From contig JAMFRP010000037.1 in assembly GCA_026224775.1 (NCBI GenBank), positions 1 through 42,426 on the forward strand: DNA of 42,426 nt, read 5' to 3'. Position numbers and translations under genes: made by a program. Under the pieces are notes generated by a model. The model was not told the DNA's origin. It searched no databases and saw only the letters and a list, made by a program, of their open reading frames with translations. Positions 8,781 through 14,500 of the stretch are shown piece by piece (the stretch's first letter is position 1; each line of letters begins with the position of its first letter). Source of the stretch: Bacteroidota bacterium (GTDB taxonomy: Bacteria; Bacteroidota; Bacteroidia; Sphingobacteriales; Sphingobacteriaceae).

Positions 8781-9068
8781 ATGTGCGAACACTTACAAGC
8801 CTTAGACAATGCTATCAAAGCTAGGGGTATTACCGAAACCTTCAGAGGTAAGGCTTGGTCAAATAATTGCAGAGAGTGGGTGTATTATGATTGTGTGCTT
8901 AATATGCAAGAAGTTAGAGCCAGATATGAACTTCCTGGATTCATCAAGGCACACGTAAATGATGACTTTAAGTCTGGACCGGAACGTGGCTTTGTTTGTA
9001 CACTTTGTCAAGATGCTGTGATGGGTGTCCATCCACGTCTAAGTGAGGGCAAGATCGTATTTGAATAG
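8781..9068 (+). CDS. Small cytoplasmic protein of unknown function
   Basis: A 95-residue protein with no signal peptide or membrane helix. It starts MCEHLQALDNAIKARGI, has a central NNCREWVYYDCVL and ends in CTLCQDAVMGVHPRLSEGK. The CTLC pair plus the upstream Cys and His residues could bind a metal, but the spacing fits no finger I know. It lies eight bases after the secreted-protein gene, so it is likely the third gene of that operon. Confidence 0.55.
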   Translation: MCEHLQALDNAIKARGITETFRGKAWSNNCREWVYYDCVLNMQEVRARYELPGFIKAHVNDDFKSGPERGFVCTLCQDAVMGVHPRLSEGKIVFE

Positions 9069-9120
9069 AGGGTCACCTATAATATTGTCGGATGTTGAGA
9101 TGTGTAAACTAAACTGTGTG

Positions 9121-9594
9121 TTATCGTATCTTCCTAAATACCTTGTACCTTTCGTTCCATACCCAATATTCAGGAGTACAGAAAGCGCAACTATTCTTAG
9201 TTTGCCCTGGATTAACAATAACTAGTCGGCTGTAGGGTTTGAACTCATAGCGCATGGTAGCTGTCATCGCTTGGTAGATAACTCCTGTCTTAAGATCAAC
9301 TATAGCAGCATCTTGGCACTCAGATCCACAGCCCCAATAAACAAAGCAATAGTGACCTCCAAAGTTAAGACCTGTTGCTCCATGCCACTCGACCATTTCT
9401 TTTTTAGAGTAGTAGGTGTCTCTAATAGTGGTGCGATACATCTCTGCTAGTTTGTTACCCTTAAGCTTTAATGGTGCTGGCTTGCCTTTGTATAAGCTGA
9501 CATGGTAAGCATTGAACGACGGTTGTTGCGCTCTTACACTTAAGTTCATAAGCTGTAACCAGAAAAGACAGAGCATGACATAAGAAACTTTCAT
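9121..9594 (-). CDS. Secreted cysteine-containing protein, GGHYxFVxWGCGxxCQ type
   Basis: A 157-residue protein with a signal peptide (ending SVRAQQ). The core motif FGGHYCFVYWGCGSECQDAAIVDLKTG resembles a widespread family of uncharacterised periplasmic proteins with a GHY..WGCG..CQ signature; I know no assigned function. Four further Cys/Trp-rich positions near the C-terminus (NSCAFCTPEYWVW) suggest disulfides. It starts at ATG 9594 with an A/T-rich TATCACAT leader like several other minus-strand genes in the element. It stands alone between convergent and divergent neighbours. Confidence 0.62.
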   Translation of the reverse strand: MKVSYVMLCLFWLQLMNLSVRAQQPSFNAYHVSLYKGKPAPLKLKGNKLAEMYRTTIRDTYYSKKEMVEWHGATGLNFGGHYCFVYWGCGSECQDAAIVDLKTGVIYQAMTATMRYEFKPYSRLVIVNPGQTKNSCAFCTPEYWVWNERYKVFRKIR

Positions 9595-9673
9595 ATGTGA
9601 TAAGTTAAAAGTGAACTAACATAGTGAACGCCTATTGCAAACGATGTTGAAGGTATAACTTCTGCCATATCCC

Positions 9674-10090
9674 TCACCAATCTATATCTTCTGAATAAGA
9701 ACTAGTGAGTTTATCTCTTGTAGCGAGTTTACGTATTAGCAATGAGTCTACATTCAATAACCATACTGCTGAGTTATCAGACCATGGGTCAATGAGTATC
9801 TCTAATTCATTGGGTGATGTTTGTCTCCCTTTGATGCTGCCCACAAGTTCCGGATCTTCAATATGAACAATGTAATTTGGCTCTTGCCAAAGGATGAGTG
9901 ATTGGCCGCCCACAATTGCCCAATCGCTGTTGTTGCTGATTAAACCCCATATAGGATCACCATACAACTCACCAAGAACATCTTGTTCTAACGTCTCTTT
10001 GTTAACGAGATACACACACTCAAAAACATGACCTAAGGTAAAGATGGATGTGTCATTAAGGATTCTGAAGTTTGGATCTGTAGTTATCAT
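9674..10090 (-). CDS. Unknown soluble protein, possibly immunity-type
   Basis: A 138-residue acidic protein without signal peptide or membrane helix. Short beta-strand-like segments with many Trp and Asp residues (SDWAIVGGQSLILWQ, ELEILIDPWSDNSAVWLLN) recall small immunity proteins of contact-dependent or polymorphic toxin systems in general build only; no toxin gene is adjacent. It starts five bases after the stop of the next gene upstream, so the pair is one operon driven from about 10510. Confidence 0.5.
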   Translation of the reverse strand: MITTDPNFRILNDTSIFTLGHVFECVYLVNKETLEQDVLGELYGDPIWGLISNNSDWAIVGGQSLILWQEPNYIVHIEDPELVGSIKGRQTSPNELEILIDPWSDNSAVWLLNVDSLLIRKLATRDKLTSSYSEDIDW

Positions 10091-10095
10091 AGTTG

Positions 10096-10482
10096 TTATG
10101 ATAGGACTTTATATGATATTGATTTACATTTAATCGAAAAATCAGAGTTAATGTCTTCTTCTAAAGTTCCTTTGTCATCTATTTGAATTGGAAAGAAATC
10201 AAATACCACCACATCATTGATTTCTGTTACTAGGGCTTCAAATACCACAGTGCTAGGTCTTTTAGCAGTTTCTACAAATCTGATACTGCTGACCCTTTTG
10301 AAGGTAAGTTGTATCTTCTCCCATTTACTAAGTGGCCAGTTATAACAGTTAATAAGAACATTCACATCTTTAGAATACTCACTACCTTGATTAGCATAAT
10401 TAATCTGATACTCAACTTTATATATTGTAGCATCTCCAAAAGCTTTGTAGCATGATTTAATTTCTTTTATTAAGACATTCAT
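10096..10482 (-). CDS. Unknown soluble beta-rich protein
   Basis: A 128-residue protein without signal peptide. It has alternating beta-strand patterns (ATIYKVEYQINYANQGSEYS, RPSTVVFEALVTEINDVVV) and ends KSISYKVLS. No family recognised. It is first gene of a two-gene minus-strand operon with the 9674-10090 gene (five bases between). A promoter-like block shared with the gene at 10790 lies immediately upstream, giving a predicted leader of about 14 bases. Confidence 0.5.
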   Translation of the reverse strand: MNVLIKEIKSCYKAFGDATIYKVEYQINYANQGSEYSKDVNVLINCYNWPLSKWEKIQLTFKRVSSIRFVETAKRPSTVVFEALVTEINDVVVFDFFPIQIDDKGTLEEDINSDFSIKCKSISYKVLS

Positions 10483-10490
10483 CGCAGTGA

Positions 10491-10514
10491 GTTTAGTGAA
10501 ACCAAGGTAGTAAA
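10491..10514 (-). promoter_or_regulatory. Promoter-like block shared with 10801-10823
   Basis: On the minus strand this reads TTTACTACCTTGG, then TTTCACTAAAC, almost identical to the block upstream of the 10790 gene. TACCTTGG (plus 10502-10509) fits the -7 pattern TAnnTTTG with one difference. An A/T-rich TTTT stands about 19 bases upstream in place of the -33 TTTG. Confidence 0.45.
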
Positions 10515-10543
10515 CAACTTGCTCTTATAAAAATACACATTAA

Positions 10544-10613
10544 CTATTCGAGCCGTCCAAAGCCGAGGCAGAGCAAAGCATGTGGTGCGAGCGATGCAAA
10601 CAGGCTTCTATAG
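10544..10613 (+). ncRNA. Degenerate short copy of the element's structured RNA
   Basis: It begins with CGAGCCGTCCAAAG (10549-10562 apart from its last base) as in copy B at 12272, and shares GCAGAG and GCGAGC-like pieces with it, but the 155-nt core is missing. It can still close on itself: CTAT (10544-10547) with ATAG (10610-10613), AGCC (10551-10554) with GGCT (10603-10606), and GCAT with ATGC inside. It lies divergently next to the promoter of the 10482 gene, the same position that copies A and B occupy. Its last six bases overlap the next minus-strand gene. Probably a relic. Confidence 0.35.
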
Positions 10614-10790
10614 GTATTTGATAATTAGTGAGAGGCCAAGCATGACAAACATCAATGCACCTCCCAGCATTTTGATGTCAGCGCCTAATTTATCTTGCTC
10701 ACCAGCCCGATAAACATTTACTTCCTTAATGGTTAACCATGTTCCAAATATCAAAGAAGCTATTCCTCCAAGTACATATGGTATATTCAT
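10608..10790 (-). CDS. Two-helix small membrane protein
   Basis: A 60-residue protein with two membrane helices (residues about 4-22 and 42-58) joined by a short charged loop (KEVNVYRAGEQDKLGADIK). Small proteins of this pattern occur widely and carry no functional signal. It has a promoter-like block 10-33 bases upstream and the A/T-rich leader TATCACATATATG, which supports it being expressed. Structured RNA copy A lies divergently upstream. Confidence 0.5.
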   Translation of the reverse strand: MNIPYVLGGIASLIFGTWLTIKEVNVYRAGEQDKLGADIKMLGGALMFVMLGLSLIIKYL

Positions 10791-10800
10791 ATATGTGATA

Positions 10801-10823
10801 GTTTAGTGAATCAAGATAGTAAA
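10801..10823 (-). promoter_or_regulatory. Promoter-like block of the 10790 gene
   Basis: GTTTAGTGAA followed by TCAAGATAGTAAA on the plus strand repeats 10491-10514 with two changes. On the minus strand TATCTTGA is the candidate -7 box, giving a leader of about 15 bases. A shorter version (CCAAGTTAGTAAA, 12253-12265) precedes the BatD-like gene. All three blocks sit between a minus-strand gene and a structured RNA copy. Confidence 0.45.
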
Positions 10824-10849
10824 TAATTAGCTACAATCTATATTGCTAT

Positions 10850-11023
10850 GCAGCTAACTCTACGAGCTGCCTACGAGTAACGCAAAAGGTCTAACAGGAG
10901 AGCGCACAACGTGCAACCTGTTAGTATGCTTCACGAAAAGCTGGCGTGAGCTATTGACAAAGGGTTGTGTATTGGTACTCAATAGGCATGACAGCTTTGA
11001 AGCCTTTTGCGTCAGGCGTAGGC
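10850..11023 (+). ncRNA. Structured RNA copy A: 5' hairpin plus 155-nt core
   Basis: A gene-free stretch with a detailed fold. Closing stem GCCTACG (10869-10875) with CGTAGGC (11017-11023), continued by ACGCAAAAGG (10880-10889) with CCTTTTGCGT (11003-11012). Inside, hairpin 1 is AACAGG/CCTGTT around GCAC-AAC-GTGC (10893-10922). Arm 2 is CTTC, bulge ACGA, AAAGCTG (10929-10943) with CAGCTTT-GAAG (10992-11002), then an internal loop GCGTGAG against CATGA, then CTATTG/CAATAG. A small 5' hairpin GCAGCT/AGCTGC (10850-10870) precedes the core. Every helix is kept in copy B with different bases. Strand is inferred as plus from the other folds in the element. Possible role: regulatory or scaffold RNA of the element; I recognise no known family. 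Confidence 0.7.
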
Positions 11024-11033
11024 GAGTAAAATA

Positions 11034-11260
11034 TAGATTCGCGTGTTGCTTTTAAGATGTTGAATGAAAGCAAGCGTGAGCGCAGTCTTGAGTGAAACGT
11101 ATTCAAAGCAAGCGAAAGCGAATGTGAAAACCGCCTTTACTACCACAACAACCATGACAGGCTACTTAGTGTTGGGTTTTGGGACATTTTCTTGTGAATG
11201 GGGTTACAGTATAGCTTATAAAGAAATAATGTCCCAAGTGAGTAACGGGCCTATGAAAAA
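11034..11260 (+). ncRNA. 3' region of RNA copy A
   Basis: It follows the core directly. It shares with copy B the block GAAAGCGAATGTGA, then AA-CG-CTTT and CATGACA, with conserved order and spacing (11113-11155 against 12572-12616). A helix ATTCGC/GCGAAT and TTGCTTT/AAAGCAA are possible. A 10-bp perfect inverted repeat TTGGGACATT (11179-11188) with AATGTCCCAA (11228-11237) closes the end. A 66-codon open frame on the plus strand falls here but has a composition typical of structured RNA and no homologue in copy B. Confidence 0.5.
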
Positions 11261-11323
11261 TTAATAGCTAGAGATTAGAAGTGTAGACTTATAAAGAAAG
11301 TTTGTTCTGTTGCTTTGCTTTTT

Positions 11324-12196
11324 TTATCGTAAAGTAATAGCATGAATAATTACCGGGGCACTTTTAAGTTCATATTTCAATTGATGGTAGTTGCCAGAAG
11401 GGTTATCAAAAGCCCCTTTATCTGGGATTTGCAAAATAGTGTCCATGGTAAGTGGCGCGATTGTGAGTTCGCCTGCATGTTCAGGGGAAACTACGAGTTG
11501 TCTTATGATGATTACCCTGTATTTCAACCCGTTAACATCTTCGAACGTGAAGGGGGTCTTCTGTCTGTTAGCGTTAGCAACATCCCGGTTACGAAAGCCC
11601 TTCAGTGCGGGAATTTTATCCACTTGGCCTCTCGATATGTTAACACGGGTATATAGCTTGTAAGTTACCTTTATCTGTTCGCCTACATAGGCATGTGTTT
11701 TATCGGCCTCAGCCCTTATAAATATTTGTTTCGGCAGCGTTTTGATATCTATCTGGGCGGATTTTGAACTATCTTCAGCAGCAAAAGTGTCTGGTATCTT
11801 AATTTGTTGTTGCTGGCCTACCGGGAATTGGCCATTTACTTTGATTTTAATTGAGTTTGAGTAAAGCATTTGAGTGCTTACCATTATAGTTGCAGCACCG
11901 ATATCAAATGTACCTTCCTTTTTGGCAGCAAGAATACAGCTATACGTTATATCAAATGTAGTATCACCATTATTGACCATTTGATTGATTGACGCGTTGA
12001 GCCCTGATAATACCTGAAAAGCGCTCAAATCTGGCTGGGTAAACTGGTCAGCGTCAGCGTTTATAGAGAAATCTACCTTAAATCGTTCGCCTACGCTAAC
12101 GTTGGTTTTACTTGCCGTAACCGTAAATTTTAACTGGGCAAAAAGTAGCGGTGCCCATAAAATTAAGGGTACTAATATGCCGAACGTTTTTTTCAT
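11324..12196 (-). CDS. BatD-like protein, N-terminal part only
   Basis: About 290 residues from the ATG at 12196 (signal peptide MKKTFGILVPLILWAPLLFA then Q; the frame extends to 12235). The mature part matches the N-terminal Ig-like repeats of BatD, the aerotolerance-operon protein of Bacteroidota: TVTASKTNVSVGERFKVDFS, PDLSAFQVLSG, AAKKEGTFDIGAATI, then a second repeat with AYVGEQIKVTYKLYT. Typical BatD has about 580 residues with a C-terminal membrane helix; this one stops cleanly after about two Ig-like domains and has no membrane anchor, so it would be a free periplasmic fragment. It sits alone between RNA copies A and B with no batA, batB, batC or batE nearby. It is either a captured fragment or a decoy/adaptor. 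Confidence 0.75.
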   Translation of the reverse strand: MKKTFGILVPLILWAPLLFAQLKFTVTASKTNVSVGERFKVDFSINADADQFTQPDLSAFQVLSGLNASINQMVNNGDTTFDITYSCILAAKKEGTFDIGAATIMVSTQMLYSNSIKIKVNGQFPVGQQQQIKIPDTFAAEDSSKSAQIDIKTLPKQIFIRAEADKTHAYVGEQIKVTYKLYTRVNISRGQVDKIPALKGFRNRDVANANRQKTPFTFEDVNGLKYRVIIIRQLVVSPEHAGELTIAPLTMDTILQIPDKGAFDNPSGNYHQLKYELKSAPVIIHAITLR

Positions 12197-12271
12197 TATC
12201 TTCCACAAACTAGCAAGGTTATTGATCTTTATCAAGATTCATGTTGCTGTGACCAAGTTAGTAAAATGTAA

Positions 12272-12465
12272 CGAGCCGTCCAAAGACAACGCAGAGAAAC
12301 GAAGTTGTCTGCGAGCAAAGCAAAAGGTCTATGCAGAGGGAGCAACAACGTTGCGACTGCATAGTATCTGCACAAACAACTGGCGTTGAGGTTGAGTAAT
12401 GCGGGAGCATTACAAATTCAAGCTCCATGACAGTTGTGCAGCCTTTTGCTTAGGCGTAGGCTCGC
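12272..12465 (+). ncRNA. Structured RNA copy B: 5' hairpin plus 155-nt core
   Basis: Second copy, with a core of the same length. 5' hairpin AGACAAC/GTTGTCT (12284-12310). Closing stem GCGAGC (12311-12316) with GCTCGC (12460-12465), then AGCAAAAGG (12319-12327) with CCTTTTGCT (12442-12450). Hairpin 1 is ATGCAG/CTGCAT around GCAAC-AAC-GTTGC (12331-12362). Arm 2 is CTGC, bulge ACAA, ACAACTG (12368-12382) with CAGTTGT-GCAG (12431-12441), an internal loop GCGTTGAG against CATGA, then a long apical helix with GTAATGC/GCATTAC. The bases changed against copy A are compensated on the other strand in every helix, while the AAC loop, the ACRA bulge, AGTAT and the GCGT...CATGA loop are kept. Confidence 0.72.
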
Positions 12466-12669
12466 CAAACAATATGAGCGCCTGACTTTATAAATGTTGA
12501 GTGTTGCAAGCGTTACCTGGTTGCAAACCAAGTAAAAGCGAAGCATAAATGAAACTTTTAAAAAGACAGAGAAAGCGAATGTGAGAAACGACTTTGCGAC
12601 TGCAAACTTCATGACAACTCGGTACGGTGAGTGTTCAATAGGCTGCAAGCTAATTGAACCGAACGAAAG
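12466..12669 (+). ncRNA. 3' region of RNA copy B
   Basis: This contains the GAAAGCGAATGTGA block (12572-12585) and CATGACA (12610-12616) shared with copy A. After it, CAACT (12615-12619) can pair with AGTTG (12668-12672) and GTTCAAT (12633-12639) with ATTGAAC (12653-12659), which places CATGA next to GGCG again, as in the core loop. It then runs without a gap into the fold at 12670-12828, so copy B may be one RNA of about 560 nt. A minus-strand open frame of 76 codons here changes at first codon positions between copies and is not supported as a gene. Confidence 0.5.
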
Positions 12670-12828
12670 TTGGCGGGTAGGTTGCTCCGCTTAAGAGTGA
12701 CGAACACCTATGGACCTGTGTGTGGAAGGCCTCTGCGCGAGATGGGCATAAGCATAACTTGGCTTCGCCCTCTTATGCAACTCCTGAGGGTAAAGCCAAG
12801 TGTGGGCTTATGTTATAATATCTGCCAA
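12670..12828 (+). ncRNA. Long structured hairpin region downstream of RNA copy B
   Basis: Closing stem TTGGCGGGTA (12670-12679) with TATCTGCCAA (12819-12828), which needs two G-U wobbles that exist only on the plus-strand transcript. The apical arm has three stacked helices: CATAAGC (12747-12753)/GCTTATG (12806-12812), ACTTGGCTT (12757-12765)/AAGCCAAGT (12793-12801) and CCCTC (12768-12772)/GAGGG (12786-12790). It is much too elaborate for a terminator. It may be the 3' domain of RNA copy B or a separate RNA. Confidence 0.6.
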
Positions 12829-12870
12829 ATCAATTAACCCGTAGTGGTGGTGTTGGAGAAACCCTAATTA

Positions 12871-12900
12871 AGCAGGATAGCTTTTAAACTATCCCGCTTT
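12871..12900 (-). terminator. Hairpin after the DUF6717-like gene
   Basis: AGCGGGATAG pairs with CTATCCTGCT on the minus strand, with one G-U wobble that would be an A-C mismatch on the plus strand. It lies just beyond the stop codon of the minus-strand gene at 12907. The T-run is weak. Confidence 0.5.
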
Positions 12901-12906
12901 GTATTA

Positions 12907-13260
12907 TTACATCCTCTTAAAGTATATAGTCTGTGGCAAGTGACCGAAGACATGCTCAGTTACAGAGCAAAGCCAGAGCTGTTGGTTAAGTTCAACACCC
13001 TCATATTTGTTTAACAGGTACATCCCTCCACCAACAGGTAAATTGCCATCGTAAAGGGTAAGTGGTGTTGCCTCAAAGAATGGCTGCTCATTAAGTGCAA
13101 GGGTAACCTCGTTAGTACCCTTGCCAACGTAGTCAAGCATTGTGTCGGCTCCTTGTACCATTTCAAGGTCTGCTTTTGTGCCATTCCATTCAGGCAGTAC
13201 TATGTACCATCTACCTGTCTTCTCTTTCTCAAATTTGAATGTTCTGATTGTTTGTTCCAT
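12907..13260 (-). CDS. DUF6717-like protein of unknown function
   Basis: A 117-residue cytoplasmic protein. The sequence WYIVLPEWNGTKADLEMVQG with a following GADTMLDYVG, the YLLNKYEG segment and the C-terminal LWLCSVTEHVFGHLPQTIYF match my memory of the DUF6717 family, single-domain bacterial proteins of this size; I cannot run the search. No function is known to me. It is a single-gene unit bounded by hairpins; a terminator of the next upstream gene lies at 13335-13367. Confidence 0.65.
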   Translation of the reverse strand: MEQTIRTFKFEKEKTGRWYIVLPEWNGTKADLEMVQGADTMLDYVGKGTNEVTLALNEQPFFEATPLTLYDGNLPVGGGMYLLNKYEGVELNQQLWLCSVTEHVFGHLPQTIYFKRM

Positions 13261-13334
13261 AGCTTGTATTGTTAAAGATAAAGAGATTTGGGTTTAAGCG
13301 AGCCAACGACTGTAAGGAGTTGGTGAAGCATTGC

Positions 13335-13367
13335 GTAATAAAAAGAGCCTGCATTAAGCAAGCTCTT
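13335..13367 (-). terminator. Rho-independent terminator of the 13373 gene
   Basis: On the minus strand AAGAGCTTGC, a 5-base loop and GCAGGCTCTT are followed by TTTATTA, directly after the stop codon. Confidence 0.8.
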
Positions 13368-13372
13368 ATTTA

Positions 13373-13891
13373 TTAGTCACCTTTTAAAAGCGTGACCTCG
13401 AAGGTTCTGTCATCCCCTTTTATTCCGGGTGGATATTCAGTAAGGACAAATCCAATATCGTTAACCTGATAGATGGTTTGTTGCCCTCCATTTGATGGAG
13501 CGCTTCCCAATTTTGTCGCATTCATATCCATCATTTGTTTGTTGTACTTTGCCCAGGTATTTGGGTCTGTAAATCGATAAGACAAGCTTTTCTTAACAGT
13601 CCCACGTTCAATTGCAAGGGTGATCATTTCCTCTGTCGGCAAATACCAGTTCTTATGGTCTTTCGTATAACCGATAATGGACATGTAACCTTTATCGTCG
13701 ATTATTGGTTTGCTTCTTGGTACCCAACTAGAATCCACTGTCATCAGGTAATCATAGGTATTCTTATCACAGTGAGGGTCATTTATTTGCCATAGGGCAT
13801 TCATATGTAATAAGTCGGTTGGTGAAATGTATTGAGCTTTGGCGGTTAAACACATAGCCACAATAAGTAATGTAAAAAGTATTCTGATCAT
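13373..13891 (-). CDS. Secreted protein of unknown function
   Basis: A 172-residue protein with a signal peptide (MIRILFTLLIVAMCLTAKAQ). The mature part contains WQINDPHCDKNTYDYLM, a central NWYLPTEEMITLAIERG and GFVLTEYPPG near the end. I recognise no family. It lies upstream of its own terminator and 29 bases downstream of the lipoprotein gene, so the two may form an operon (13921 gene first). Confidence 0.6.
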   Translation of the reverse strand: MIRILFTLLIVAMCLTAKAQYISPTDLLHMNALWQINDPHCDKNTYDYLMTVDSSWVPRSKPIIDDKGYMSIIGYTKDHKNWYLPTEEMITLAIERGTVKKSLSYRFTDPNTWAKYNKQMMDMNATKLGSAPSNGGQQTIYQVNDIGFVLTEYPPGIKGDDRTFEVTLLKGD

Positions 13892-13920
13892 CGTCTTAAA
13901 GGTTAGGGATGTTGCTGATC

Positions 13921-14196
13921 TTATCTGTTTTGTATGATAATGTCCGGTGCACGTTGACCCTGATCAACCTGATATAAGGCACCATTATGGAAGTAAAAGA
14001 AATAGGGCGGATCATACGACCAGTTATTCACCCATTTATAAACAGTCCACTCGTTGGAAGTTCTGACTAGTTCAAATGAACGTTTGTGATTAGCGCTGAT
14101 AAAGGCATCGGTTGACTCTCCGATTTGATAGTGAATGCCAGAGCAGCTTGAAAGGAATAGTAGTACTACTACCAGTGAGAGATAAATTTTTTTCAT
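13921..14196 (-). CDS. Small lipoprotein of unknown function
   Basis: About 91 residues from the ATG at 14196, chosen because it begins a standard lipoprotein signal MKKIYLSLVVVLLFLSSC with lipobox LSSC; the frame extends 14 codons further up without sense. The mature part is only about 70 residues, with Trp/Tyr-rich WTVYKWVNNWSYDPPYFFYF. It is anchored in the inner or outer membrane. Unknown family. The structured region 14257-14418 lies just upstream. Confidence 0.58.
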   Translation of the reverse strand: MKKIYLSLVVVLLFLSSCSGIHYQIGESTDAFISANHKRSFELVRTSNEWTVYKWVNNWSYDPPYFFYFHNGALYQVDQGQRAPDIIIQNR

Positions 14197-14256
14197 GTGT
14201 GAAAGGATTTGTATGTTATACCGAGGCAGTCCCTTCATCGGTGGTATTTAAACACA

Positions 14257-14418
14257 AAAGCGCTTGGACTGTCACCATATCTGAACTGGAACCCCTAGGA
14301 GAGTGTGGAACAGACAGGCTAAGCCCAAACGCTTTCGCGTTGGGCGTTAACACTATCAGTCTTGCTCCACTTTTGAAATTTCCTAGGTTTCCAGTTACAA
14401 GTCTATAGCAAACGCTTT
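14257..14418 (+). ncRNA. Structured RNA candidate, 162 nt
   Basis: A nested set of helices with no gene. AAAGCG (14257-14262)/CGCTTT (14413-14418); GACTGT/ACAAGTC with one bulge; AACTGGAA (14284-14291)/TTCCAGTT (14389-14396); CCTAGGA (14294-14300)/TCCTAGG (14381-14387); GTGGA (14305-14309)/TCCAC (14366-14370); AGAC (14312-14315)/GTCT (14359-14362); apical hairpin GCCCAA-A-CGC, loop TTTC, GCG-TTGGGC (14323-14345). All are Watson-Crick, so the strand is not decided. It lies between two minus-strand genes. No sequence similarity to copies A and B. Confidence 0.6.
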
Positions 14419-14500
14419 ATATCTTATTGTATGTTAGTAAATGGCTATGTTGATGTGTTCCTCCTTGTTTTGATGTAAAGTTAATAAACAGTTGTGAATG

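Noticed and set aside
11064..11264. Plus-strand open frame of 66 codons inside RNA copy A
   Set aside because: It lies in the structured, repeat-derived region, has low-complexity Lys/Ala/Thr content, and no equivalent frame exists in copy B.
10850..12465. Hammerhead or other small self-cleaving ribozyme
   Set aside because: The core CUGAUGA...GAAA arrangement is not present; CATGA plus GGCG does not match a known ribozyme core that I can recall.
12418..12648. Minus-strand open frame (76 codons) in RNA copy B with some similarity to a frame in copy A, as a type I toxin-like hydrophobic peptide
   Set aside because: Differences between copies concentrate on first codon positions and the frames end differently; RNA pairing explains the conservation better.
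10850..12828. Group II intron, retron or diversity-generating retroelement RNA
   Set aside because: No reverse transcriptase gene anywhere in the element, no domain V-like hairpin or GUGYG start.
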